From contig JAOAIT010000009.1 of assembly GCA_026414565.1 (NCBI GenBank), forward strand, positions 1 to 64,000: DNA of 64,000 nt. Direction: 5' to 3'. The stretch comes from Verrucomicrobiia bacterium. GTDB taxonomy: Bacteria > Verrucomicrobiota > Verrucomicrobiia > Limisphaerales > Fontisphaeraceae. Both the position numbers and the translations under genes were made by a program. The notes beneath the pieces are model-generated. The model had not been told where the DNA came from. It did not search any database and saw nothing but the letters and a program-made list of their open reading frames with translations. Shown here in pieces: positions 1 to 7,954 of the stretch; the first letter of the stretch is position 1, and each line of letters begins with the position of its first letter.

Positions 1-184
1 GGTGTATTTTACGTTTTATGATGGGAATGGGAACGTGATGGGGTATGTGCGGGGGGCGGATGGCTTGTTGGTGGCGCAATACGAGTACGGCCCCTTTGGC
101 GAACTCCTCCGCGCCACCGGCCCCCTCTCCCAGACCTTCAATTATCTCTTCTCCACCAAATACCACGACTGGGAAACCGGCCTC
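1..184 (+). repeat. Rhs core direct repeat, copy 1
   Basis: Bases 1-184 match 1847-2030 at a constant offset of 1846 with about six differences by eye. The repeat encodes the conserved Rhs core just before the variable tip. It is the kind of homology that allows tip exchange by recombination. Confidence 0.9.
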
Positions 185-928
185 TACTACTACGGCCATC
201 GCTACTACAATCCCACCACTGGGAGGTGGCTAAGCAAGGACCCGGTGGAGGAACGAGGTGGTCTGAATCTCTACGGCTTTGTCCATAACGATCCTGTTGA
301 TTTCGTTGATATCTTTGGACTTTGGAAGAGCAGACCCTGGGGGCCTCAGCACATGGACCTTACTGTAAACGCTCTCAACACAGCATTAGCTTCCATTCGG
401 GATAAGCCCAACGCCAGTTGTAAGGACAAAATGGCGAAGATTCTCGTTGAAGCGAACGAAGGCCAGGACAGTGGAGATGGGTACAGTGACTTCGCCCGAC
501 ATTTCAACCATCAATATTTCAAAGGAGAAACAGCACAACAGGCCCAGCAAAGGAGTACTGCTTCCCGTAATGCCTACACTACCTATTTGGCAAACGAGGA
601 GATTAGCTTCTATTTCATTCCAGAATGCTGGGAGCGTCTGAAGGCGCTCGGCAGGCTCAGCCACAGTTGGCAAGACTTCTACGCTCACGGTATTCACACG
701 TCTCGTGGTTTTGTGGACCCGATGAGCGGCTCTCCGTCCAATCCCGGAGAGTTTTGGCCTTCCAGCTACAATTCCTGGCAGGGGTGGGACCAGGGAGAGC
801 ATCCAAACCGCGAAGAGCCAGTGGCGGTCACGTCACAGCGGTATAGCCAGGCCGAGGCTTACACTGCACTTCGCTTTCGGAGAATGCTCGATAACTGGTT
901 GGCATCATGCAAATGCCTATGCCAATGA
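2..928 (+). CDS. Rhs-family polymorphic toxin, C-terminal part (5' end off window)
   Basis: The frame is open from the left edge, so this is the 3' end of a larger Rhs gene; the GTG at position 2 is not its real start. Residues 1-105 carry the Rhs core signature (YDGNGN, YEYGPFGE, GRWLSKDP, NLYGFVHNDP), which closes the shell just before the toxin tip. The variable tip (about residues 108-308) has an HSWQDFYAHG segment plus other His/Asp/Glu residues. This recalls the His/Asp metal-ligand pattern of zinc-dependent phospholipase C-like toxin domains; that match is by eye and tentative. The stop overlaps the ATG of the next gene (ATGA), as expected for a toxin followed by its immunity gene. Confidence 0.8.
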   Translation: MYFTFYDGNGNVMGYVRGADGLLVAQYEYGPFGELLRATGPLSQTFNYLFSTKYHDWETGLYYYGHRYYNPTTGRWLSKDPVEERGGLNLYGFVHNDPVDFVDIFGLWKSRPWGPQHMDLTVNALNTALASIRDKPNASCKDKMAKILVEANEGQDSGDGYSDFARHFNHQYFKGETAQQAQQRSTASRNAYTTYLANEEISFYFIPECWERLKALGRLSHSWQDFYAHGIHTSRGFVDPMSGSPSNPGEFWPSSYNSWQGWDQGEHPNREEPVAVTSQRYSQAEAYTALRFRRMLDNWLASCKCLCQ

Positions 929-1284
929 AAACGGTGTCCGCACTTCGAATGTGGCCGGCGGGACTGTTTTCCTTGCTCGGAGCGGCAGCCGCCGTGGTTT
1001 TGTGGACAGCGTCACAGCTAATGGGGGCTGGCGGACAGGGCATCGGCATCGGCTTTACGCTATCCTTCCCGTATAGCGAGGTCCTGCACCGCATTAACCC
1101 GGTGGTCCCCAACTGGCTCTTCCTCTTGGTCGGGTGGGGGCAATGGCCGTTGTATGGTTTTATTATCGGGCTGGCGTGGAGCAAGGGGGTGCGCACTCCT
1201 GTCTGCTTGGCTATTTTAGCCCTGCACGTGCTGGCGGTGGCGTGTTGCTTCTTGCCTCAAAAATTCTACGAATCATTCTGGTAA
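925..1284 (+). CDS. small membrane protein, candidate immunity protein to the Rhs tip
   Basis: This 119-residue protein has about three hydrophobic segments (near residues 10-31, 62-86 and 92-114). The start chosen is the ATG at 925, because it forms an ATGA overlap with the toxin stop and implies translational coupling. Three other in-frame ATGs lie just upstream at 907, 913 and 919. I do not recognise the family. Position directly after an Rhs toxin tip is the only reason to suggest immunity. A membrane-embedded immunity protein would suit a toxin acting on membranes, but this is inference. Confidence 0.55.
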   Translation: MKTVSALRMWPAGLFSLLGAAAAVVLWTASQLMGAGGQGIGIGFTLSFPYSEVLHRINPVVPNWLFLLVGWGQWPLYGFIIGLAWSKGVRTPVCLAILALHVLAVACCFLPQKFYESFW

Positions 1285-1706
1285 GTTAGGACACTGCCGC
1301 CCCGCGTCAGCCAGCCCTTCCCTCACGAAGGGAGGGCGCTAACGGCCTATGTCCTGGGGATAAATTTTTGGGTTTGTCCCCGCGCACCTGCATTTTGGTT
1401 TTTGGCCGTGAAGGTGCGGTGGGGGTTTTTGTCGTAGTATGCCAGTAACCCGTTGGACTTGGAACGCAATGCGCGGCGGCAGGGTGGGGGCTGGTTTTGA
1501 CAAGCTTTTGGCGTGCTATACAAGCCAAAACCAAACCTGAGGGGATCACCCAAGAGAGCTATACTCACCTTCACAAATTCGCCTGCGACGCTCCCGCTTT
1601 GCATTTTTCATTTTGCACTTTGCATTTTGCATTTCCCTATTCCCCTAAATGGCCTTGAACGAAAAGAGGTTTTGATGGATATTGGCTTCGGGTCAGCCGT
1701 AAACAA
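1285..1706. other. gene-free stretch between the two Rhs tips
   Basis: No convincing gene is visible in these 422 bases; the short open frames lack family features and ribosome-binding sites. The stretch contains an AT-rich micro-repeat at 1598-1634. The orphan Rhs frame is open back to about 1659 without an obvious start. The region probably marks the junction left when the second tip was inserted or displaced (inference). Confidence 0.5.
1598..1634. repeat. imperfect TTTTGCAT micro-repeat
   Basis: Several degenerate copies of a 7-8 base unit around TTTGCAT run in tandem in an otherwise GC-rich setting. Function unknown. Confidence 0.6.
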
Positions 1707-2591
1707 ATGCAAGCGTGGGGAACCATAGGCGCGTTTGATGCAACGGAGGAGGCAAATACCATCCCGCAGAATTCCTCACCTCTGAACGATGCTTGTAACG
1801 AGGGCGAGTTGTTGGCGACGGTGATTCATAACGGCCCCAATGCAGGGGTGTATTTTCCGTTTTATGATGGGAATGGGAACGTGATGGGGTATGTGGGGGG
1901 GGCGGATGGTGTGTTGGTGGCGCAATACGAGTACGGCCCCTTTGGCGAACTCCTCCGCGCCACCGGCCCCCTCTCCCAGACCTTCAACCATCTCTTCTCC
2001 ACCAAATACCACGACTGGGAAACCGGCCTCCTCTCCTACGGCCACAGGTATTACAACCCTTCCACCGGAAGATGGCTAAGCAGAGACCCCATCGAAGAGA
2101 AAGGTGGACTCCTCCTCTATGCGTTCATCAACAACAACCCGGTGAACGGCTATGATGCCGACGGAAGAGTTCCACAAATAGTCGGCGGGGCAATCGTTGG
2201 CTGTGCGGTTAATGCCGGTTGGTCTTTGTTCACGAGCTTCTTGAGCGGTGACAATGCTTGCCAATGCACCTGCAAAGCGTTCGGGTCTTGTGGCGTAGGC
2301 GCGATTGCTGGAGCAATAGCGGCAGCCAATCCAGCTTGGTCGAAATGTATGATTGGCTTCGCATCAGGGGTGTCGTCAAAATTTGTTGGTGATGCCTGCA
2401 ATAAAGCCTGTGGCAAGGCCGATCCTGGTAAGCCGATCTGCTCCCTTATTTCTGGGATTGCCCAAGCAATAATGGGATGTGCAATGCCAGGGAGCGGTGA
2501 CGTATCGGCAGTTGAGCGAACGCTCATGGAAATCATCGTGAAGGTGGGTGGTTCAGACCTCAAGCAGTTCTGCAAAATTGTGCATCCGTGA
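1707..2591 (+). CDS. orphan Rhs tip (short core plus alternative cysteine-rich toxin domain)
   Basis: This 294-residue protein begins with about 47 residues not typical of Rhs repeats, then repeats the core seen at 2-300 (YDGNGN, YEYGPFGE, GRWLSRDP, LLYAFINNNP). After the core comes an unrelated tip, residues about 155-294, with 11 cysteines and glycine/alanine-rich hydrophobic stretches. It matches the known layout of orphan rhs-CT modules: a truncated core with a different tip, placed downstream of the intact gene with its own immunity gene. It may be silent, since the ATG at 1707 has no clear ribosome-binding site. The tip family is not recognised. Confidence 0.75.
   Translation: MQAWGTIGAFDATEEANTIPQNSSPLNDACNEGELLATVIHNGPNAGVYFPFYDGNGNVMGYVGGADGVLVAQYEYGPFGELLRATGPLSQTFNHLFSTKYHDWETGLLSYGHRYYNPSTGRWLSRDPIEEKGGLLLYAFINNNPVNGYDADGRVPQIVGGAIVGCAVNAGWSLFTSFLSGDNACQCTCKAFGSCGVGAIAGAIAAANPAWSKCMIGFASGVSSKFVGDACNKACGKADPGKPICSLISGIAQAIMGCAMPGSGDVSAVERTLMEIIVKVGGSDLKQFCKIVHP
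1847..2030 (+). repeat. Rhs core direct repeat, copy 2
   Basis: This is the second copy of the segment at 1-184. Identity falls off after position 2030, although the protein core stays alike for another 25 codons. Confidence 0.9.
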
Positions 2592-2598
2592 CGCGAGA

Positions 2599-2787
2599 AT
2601 GAAAGCGATCCGAAAACTCACCCTCGCTGGCGGCGTTGCGGCACTTGCTTTTCCTGTGTTCATGCTTGTTCTGTATTTGGATTCAAGACTGTCCACGAAA
2701 AGCTTCGGGACGCTCACGCTGGTGTTCATGGTCCTCTACTTTCTGGTGTGCTTGTTGATTCGGCGTTTCAGCAAATCAGGAACGTGA
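2599..2787 (+). CDS. two-TM small protein, candidate immunity protein of the orphan tip
   Basis: This 62-residue protein starts MKAIRKLT at the ATG at 2599 and has two hydrophobic segments (about residues 8-27 and 34-54) with a basic C-terminus. A longer reading from 2548 would overlap the end of the toxin frame and is less likely. The gene starts 7 bases after the orphan tip stop. Only this position suggests immunity; no family is recognised. Confidence 0.5.
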   Translation: MKAIRKLTLAGGVAALAFPVFMLVLYLDSRLSTKSFGTLTLVFMVLYFLVCLLIRRFSKSGT

Positions 2788-3219
2788 ACGCCGGTGTCCC
2801 GCTAAAAGGTGAAAGGAAAATCAGCCGCGCTCAGACGGCGCGGGAGGAAGGTTGGCCGACCGCGCGCGCGCCAGAGCGCTGGTTTCGCGGTGCGTGATAA
2901 CGGTGATGAACTGGGCTGGGGCGAAGGTGAATCAACGGCAAGTTGGTGGCGGGGAGGGAGGCTTCGGCGGGGGCCGTAGTCGGCACGCGGGACGCGTGCG
3001 CTCCCCGAGATCGAAGGGAAGAATATGGCATGATGCCATTCGGGGATGGGTCTAGGCTTCAGCGGGGCCGATGGCGGCACGGGGGGGAGGCTGGCGGTTT
3101 CCGAAAGCGAGGTGATGCGTGCGTCACCCGTGATTGCCAGCGGTTGGAGCGCTAATGAACTGGTTCACTGACTGCATTTGGCTTGAGAGGGGGCAGCCGG
3201 TAAGGTTATTTTCAGGTGG
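2788..3219. other. GC-rich gene-free stretch, possible dispersed repeat
   Basis: These 432 bases hold short overlapping open frames on both strands but none with a start signal or recognisable domain. The sequence is extremely GC-rich with a CGCGCGCG run near 2865. The part around 2900-3010 resembles intergenic repeat sequence that produces spurious short proteins in Verrucomicrobia genomes; this comes from memory and could not be checked. The promoter of the next gene should lie near its right end. Confidence 0.35.
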
Positions 3220-6102
3220 ATGTTCCGGTTACTGGCAACGGTTTTGGTTGGCTTTGGTCTGGGCGTCGTGCTGTTCGTGGGCCGTGCGCTGGCGGCTCCC
3301 GAGGTGTTGCCGGAGAATCTCGCGCTCAAGGCCAAGGTCTCGGCCAGCTCGGAGCACAGCGCACAGTATCAGGCGCGTTTCGCTTGCGATGGCAAAGTTC
3401 CGAGTGCCGGTTCGCAGCAGGATGTGAATGAGGCATGGTGCGTGAAGGGGCAAACGCACCGCCAGGGGGCGGAGTTTGTGCTGGAATGGCCGGCGCCGGT
3501 GACGGTGGCGGAGGTGATTTATTACGCGCGCACGGCCTGGTTTGCCGAGGAGGGATGGAAGGATTACGAGGTGTGGGCGGAAGGGGCGGCGGCACCCGCG
3601 CACCGGGGCCAGTTGGCCATGGGGCATGGGCCGCAGCGCATCACCTTGCCGGCGCCGGTGCAAACCCGGAAGTTGCTCCTGAAATTTACCAGCTCGTACG
3701 GCGGGATGAATCCCGGCGCCTCGGAAATTCAGGTGTTTGCCCGCCGTGTGCCGGAGGCCGCGCTGGGCCGGTTTCATCCGCTGCCGCCAGGACGGCCAGA
3801 GCTGCTGGCTGAGGACGTGGTGGAGTCGCCTGCGCTCAAGGCGCGGTTGGCGCGTGGGGAACTGGGCTTTGAGCGCCTGGTGGTGATCCAGCGGCGCGAG
3901 CTGAATCCGAGCCACGTTTACACCTACCATGTGGAGGGTTTTGGCGCGGGGGGCGGGTTGTATCTGTTCACCCCGGCCACAGGCGAGCTGCGGTGCTTGG
4001 TGGAGTCGCCACAGGGGCAAATTCTGGATTGCGACGTATCCTACGACGGGCGGCAAATCCTGTTTAGTTGGCGGCGCGAGCAGGCGGCGGGGTATCAGGT
4101 GTTTGTGATCAACGCCGACGGCACGGGCCTGCGGCAACTGACCGACGGCCCGCATCACAATTACAATGCCTGCTGGCTACCGGATGGCGGCATTGCTTTT
4201 CTATCCACCCGCGCCTCGCGGTTTGCGTATTGCTGGGTGTCGCCGGTGGGCATTTTGTATCGGATGGAGGCCGATGGCCGCCAGGTGCGGCGGTTGTCGG
4301 CGAATATTGTCAATGATTTCACCCCCAGTGTGATGGAGGATGGACGGGTGATTTATTCGCGCTGGGAATACGTGGATAAACCGGCAATTCCCATTCAAAG
4401 CCTTTGGACGATTCATCCTGACGGCACCGGGCTGGCGGGATTTTTTGGCAACCGTGTGCTCAGCCCGGCCACGTTCATGGAGGCGCGGAGCATTCCCGGC
4501 ACCACCAAGGTGTTGTGCACGCTGACCAGCCACAACGGTCCGGCGCGCGGGGCGGTGGGGATCATCAATCCCGCGCTGGGCAACAACGCGCAGGCCGCGA
4601 TTGAGAATCTTACGCCGGAGGTCAACATCGGGCGCGTGGACCGCGGCGACGGCAATCACATTCGTGGGCCATACGAGAATCCTTTTCCGCTGGATGACCG
4701 CCATTTTCTACTGTCCAAGCGGGGGACGGTGGTGGTGCGTGATTATGCGGGCACGGAGCAGGCGGTGGGGCTGGGGCCGCGTGGGAACCTCGGTTTTTAC
4801 AGCCCGATGCCGTTGCGGGCGCGGCCGCGGCCGCCGGTGCTGATGCCGCTGGGCGAGCCGCGGGTGACTTCGGAGGACTATGAAACGCTGGAATGGGCCA
4901 CGGTGGTGCTGCAAAATGTGCAGCGCGGCCTGGAGCCGCATGTGCAGCCCGGGGAGGTGACGGAAATATGCGTGGTGGAGGAAGTCCACAAGCCGGTGCG
5001 CACGGATGTGGCCAACCGCGCCTTTGGTTTTCAATTTCCGGTGATCTCCTGCGGGGCCACGTACGCCGCCAAGCGCGTGTGGGGCTTTGCGCGGGTCAGC
5101 GCGGACGGCTCGGCCTGCTTTCAGATTCCCGCGCGCCGGCCGATTTATTTTCTGGCGCTCGACGCCCAGGGCCGCGCGGTGCAGCGGATGCGCACATTCA
5201 CCCACTTGATGCCGGGCGAGGTGCAGGGTTGCGTGGGCTGCCATGAGCCGCGCCAGCAAACCACGCTGGCGGTGCATCAGCCCCTGCGCCATGCCGCGCC
5301 GCAACCGCTGCGCCCGCCGGAGTGGGGCCAGGGGGTGGGGTTCGATTACTCGACCATCGTGCAGCCGGTGCTCGATCGCTATTGCGTGGCCTGCCACAGC
5401 GGCAATCAACCGGCGGGCAACGTGGACTTGTGCGGGGATAAGACCGATTTCTTTAACGTGTCCTACGAAGTTCTGGCGCGCGGGCGCAAACGCGCCGGCG
5501 AAGCGGAATGGGACAATCCGTACACGAGCTGGATTCCCACCTATAACGGGATGGAGCAGAACATTCTGCAGATTACGCCCAAGGCTTGGGGTTCGCCCGC
5601 CAGCAAATTAACCGAGCTGTTGATCAGCGGGCATCCGGGCACCAATGGGCAGCGCCGGTTCACGATGGATGCCGACAGCCTGCGGCGGATTTTCATGTGG
5701 ATAGATTTGAACGTTCCTTACTACGGCACCTCGGAGACGGCGTACCCGGAGAAGAAAGGCTGCCGGCAGTTGTATCCGGCCGATTTGGACAAAACCCTGG
5801 CCGAGGTGGCGGCGCGGCGGTGCGCGTCGTGCCATCAAGAGGGGCGGGTGCCGCGCGCATTTTGGACGCGCCTGCAGAATCCGCAGCGCAACTCGTTTTT
5901 GCTGGCGCCGCTGGCGGTGGCGGCGGGCGGCTGGGGCCGGTGCGGCATGGAGGTATTTGCAGATACCAACGATCCCGATTATCAAGCGATATTGCGCACG
6001 TTTGATCCGATTCTTGAGCTGATGCAAAAACGTCCGCGCATGGACATGCCCGGGGCACGGCCGGCGGAGGTGGATCGGTCCTGTCTGGGCAGTGTGCCGT
6101 AA
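3220..6102 (+). CDS. exported HzsA-related PD40 beta-propeller protein with c-type heme sites (paralog 1)
   Basis: This 960-residue protein has a Sec-type signal peptide (residues 1-26). A discoidin-like N-terminal domain (about 30-175) is followed by PD40/TolB-like propeller repeats (about 215-460, with DGRQILFSWRR and ADGTGLRQLTD) and a C-terminal region with three heme c motifs: CVGCH 671-675, CVACH 722-726 and CASCH 868-872. The order matches large Verrucomicrobia/Planctomycetes proteins that share the middle domain of the hydrazine synthase alpha subunit. True hydrazine synthesis is not implied, since no other anammox genes are visible. It probably works in the periplasm or at the outer membrane; the substrate is unknown. 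The start follows an AGGTGG ribosome-binding site. A paralog lies at 28462-31383. Confidence 0.8.
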   Translation: MFRLLATVLVGFGLGVVLFVGRALAAPEVLPENLALKAKVSASSEHSAQYQARFACDGKVPSAGSQQDVNEAWCVKGQTHRQGAEFVLEWPAPVTVAEVIYYARTAWFAEEGWKDYEVWAEGAAAPAHRGQLAMGHGPQRITLPAPVQTRKLLLKFTSSYGGMNPGASEIQVFARRVPEAALGRFHPLPPGRPELLAEDVVESPALKARLARGELGFERLVVIQRRELNPSHVYTYHVEGFGAGGGLYLFTPATGELRCLVESPQGQILDCDVSYDGRQILFSWRREQAAGYQVFVINADGTGLRQLTDGPHHNYNACWLPDGGIAFLSTRASRFAYCWVSPVGILYRMEADGRQVRRLSANIVNDFTPSVMEDGRVIYSRWEYVDKPAIPIQSLWTIHPDGTGLAGFFGNRVLSPATFMEARSIPGTTKVLCTLTSHNGPARGAVGIINPALGNNAQAAIENLTPEVNIGRVDRGDGNHIRGPYENPFPLDDRHFLLSKRGTVVVRDYAGTEQAVGLGPRGNLGFYSPMPLRARPRPPVLMPLGEPRVTSEDYETLEWATVVLQNVQRGLEPHVQPGEVTEICVVEEVHKPVRTDVANRAFGFQFPVISCGATYAAKRVWGFARVSADGSACFQIPARRPIYFLALDAQGRAVQRMRTFTHLMPGEVQGCVGCHEPRQQTTLAVHQPLRHAAPQPLRPPEWGQGVGFDYSTIVQPVLDRYCVACHSGNQPAGNVDLCGDKTDFFNVSYEVLARGRKRAGEAEWDNPYTSWIPTYNGMEQNILQITPKAWGSPASKLTELLISGHPGTNGQRRFTMDADSLRRIFMWIDLNVPYYGTSETAYPEKKGCRQLYPADLDKTLAEVAARRCASCHQEGRVPRAFWTRLQNPQRNSFLLAPLAVAAGGWGRCGMEVFADTNDPDYQAILRTFDPILELMQKRPRMDMPGARPAEVDRSCLGSVP

Positions 6103-6244
6103 CAGGCGGCGGCGGTTGGAGGAGATATTTTCTTGGACATAAACCTGGCGAACATATTCCGTCCAGGCAGGCCAGTTTATTTGGCTTCTCGTGGACAAGG
6201 GCGCGCAAAGGCGGGGGGTAGGATGGTAAAACAAGGCTAATAAG

Positions 6245-6319
6245 TGGTGCCCCGGCAAGGACTTGAACCTTGAACCAACGGATTAAGAGTCCGCTGCTCT
6301 ACCATTGAGCTACCGAGGC
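6245..6319 (-). tRNA. tRNA-Lys (anticodon CTT)
   Basis: The reverse strand folds as a cloverleaf: a 7-bp acceptor stem (GCCTCGG with CCGGGGC, including a G-T pair), D arm GCTC/GAGC with a short 7-base loop, anticodon stem GCGGA/TCCGT with loop CTCTTAA giving anticodon CTT, and T arm CAAGG/CCTTG with loop TTCAAGT. The discriminator is A and CCA is encoded at 6245-6247. It reads the AAG lysine codon. Confidence 0.95.
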
Positions 6320-6490
6320 ACGATCTGCCGTTGCGGCAAGGGCCGATTGGTTAGCGCCATGGCCTTAAATTGTCAAGAGCTTTGGCGCCTTGCGGCCGTG
6401 CAAGTAATGTGCCCAAGCGCGGGCGGGGGCGCAAGTGATTTGTACTCCGCCCGCTCCGCACGAGTCAGGGAGGAGCGAGGCCGGTTTTGG

Positions 6491-7816
6491 CTAGACCAGC
6501 TCCTCATTGCCCAAGGGGGCGGGAGGCACCTTGGGGGCAGGGCCGAGGCGATAGCCGTTTTGCTTGATTTCCGCGGGGGTCAGATCGAGCTGGGATTCAT
6601 TGAGGACAAAGTCCCAGGTGACCGGCTGGCCGCTATAGGCGCTCATGCGGCCCATGATGGCGGTGAGGGTGGCCTCGGCCACGGTGCGGCCTTCATTCAG
6701 GGGCTGGCCTTTGCGGATGCTGGCGATGAGATTGGCGTGCTCCTGTTCGTAGGCGTTGACGGACGGGCCGTCATATTTGAAGGCGTTGGCGCCAGTGATG
6801 TTGCCGGCGCTGGCCCGGCCTTTGGTGCCGATGACCAGCTCGGACACGTTGGGCTTGGTTTTGTCTATCTGGCGGGCCATGGAGATGACGATGGCGCCGT
6901 TGGGATAGCGGTAGCGGACGGCAAAGTGGTCATAGATGTTGCCAAACTGAGGCTCCGTGCGCCACTGGCGGCCGCCCACGGCAAGGGCCTCGACGGGAGT
7001 GGCGCCCATGGCCCAGTTGATGACGTCGAGGTTGTGGACGTGTTGTTCGACGATGTGATCGCCCGAGAGCCACGAGTAGAAGTACCAGTTGCGGAGCATG
7101 GTTTCGAAACCGCTCCATTCGGGTTTGGGTTCGTGATAGAAACCGTAATGGCGGACGCAGCCGCCGTTCCAGTAACATTCGCCGGCCAGAATCTCGCCGA
7201 TGGCGCCTTCGCGCACGCGGCGCATGACTTCGATGTAGGGGGGATGATGGCGGCGCTGGGTGCCGGCCACGATGGCGAGGCCCTTCTGTTTGGCCAGGTC
7301 ACTGGAAGCGATGATGGAGCGGATGCCCACAGGGTCCACGCCGACGGGTTTTTCCATGAAAACGTGTTTGCCGGCCTCAATGGCGGCTTTCAGGTGAGCG
7401 GGCCGGAAATGGGGCGGGCCGGCAAGAATGACCAGGTCCACCCCGGCAGCGAGGACTTTCTGATAGGCGTCGAAACCGCTGAAGCAGGTTTCCGGCGTGG
7501 CGGTAACACGGTCGGCCTTGGTCCAGGCGGCGGTCGCGCTCCAATCCTTGCCGGCGTTGTTGTCTTTGAGGCGTTTGAAGGCGGCCTGCACACGATCGGG
7601 GAAGATGTCGCCGAGAGCGGCGATTTCGACGCCGGGACTGGAGTCCACGCAATTCATGGCCGCGCCGATGCCGCGGACACCGCAGCCGATCAGGCCGACG
7701 CGGAGGCGGTCGGTGCCGGCGGCAAAAACAGCCAACCGGCTGCTGCTCAGGGCGGCGGCGGTGAGGGCGAGGGTGGTGGTGGAGGCCGAAGTTCGCAAAA
7801 AATGTCGTCGGTTCAT
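6491..7816 (-). CDS. Tat-exported Gfo/Idh/MocA family oxidoreductase
   Basis: This 441-residue protein starts with a Tat-type leader (MNRRHFLRTS, then a hydrophobic alanine-rich stretch). A Rossmann NAD(P)-binding domain follows (LRVGLIGCGVRG, about residues 38-49), then the family's EKP motif (FMEKPVGVD) with the catalytic-type lysine. The C-terminal half is the alpha/beta domain that binds the sugar-like substrate. Such exported members are numerous in Verrucomicrobia and Planctomycetes, and their substrates are mostly unknown. The gene is divergent from the Tat protein at 7955, so the two may share control. A second, clearly different member lies at 36456-37808. Confidence 0.9.
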   Translation of the reverse strand: MNRRHFLRTSASTTTLALTAAALSSSRLAVFAAGTDRLRVGLIGCGVRGIGAAMNCVDSSPGVEIAALGDIFPDRVQAAFKRLKDNNAGKDWSATAAWTKADRVTATPETCFSGFDAYQKVLAAGVDLVILAGPPHFRPAHLKAAIEAGKHVFMEKPVGVDPVGIRSIIASSDLAKQKGLAIVAGTQRRHHPPYIEVMRRVREGAIGEILAGECYWNGGCVRHYGFYHEPKPEWSGFETMLRNWYFYSWLSGDHIVEQHVHNLDVINWAMGATPVEALAVGGRQWRTEPQFGNIYDHFAVRYRYPNGAIVISMARQIDKTKPNVSELVIGTKGRASAGNITGANAFKYDGPSVNAYEQEHANLIASIRKGQPLNEGRTVAEATLTAIMGRMSAYSGQPVTWDFVLNESQLDLTPAEIKQNGYRLGPAPKVPPAPLGNEELV

Positions 7817-7954
7817 GGGTCAGTTTATTTGCTTATCAGTAATAGCGAGGTTTGCCGGAGTTTTTAGCCCGACGGGGTAAAAAACTCAACCGTTTTTACG
7901 AGATGGACAATGATTCAAGATTTGTGTAACTACTAAACAGACCAGCCAAAGATT

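Noticed and set aside
6305-7867. 520-codon plus-strand open frame opposite the Gfo/Idh/MocA gene
   Set aside because: It is the antisense shadow of a clear protein family on the minus strand. Long antisense frames are common at this GC content, and the translation shows no domain. The same reasoning rejects 22022-23251 (+), 8354-9367 (-), 10587-11642 (+), 15193-16674 (+) and 32418-33893 (-).
7904-7932. sigma70 promoter for the fucose-isomerase-like gene
   Set aside because: TGGACA and an AT-rich box lie about 17 bases apart, but the -10 match is too poor to report.
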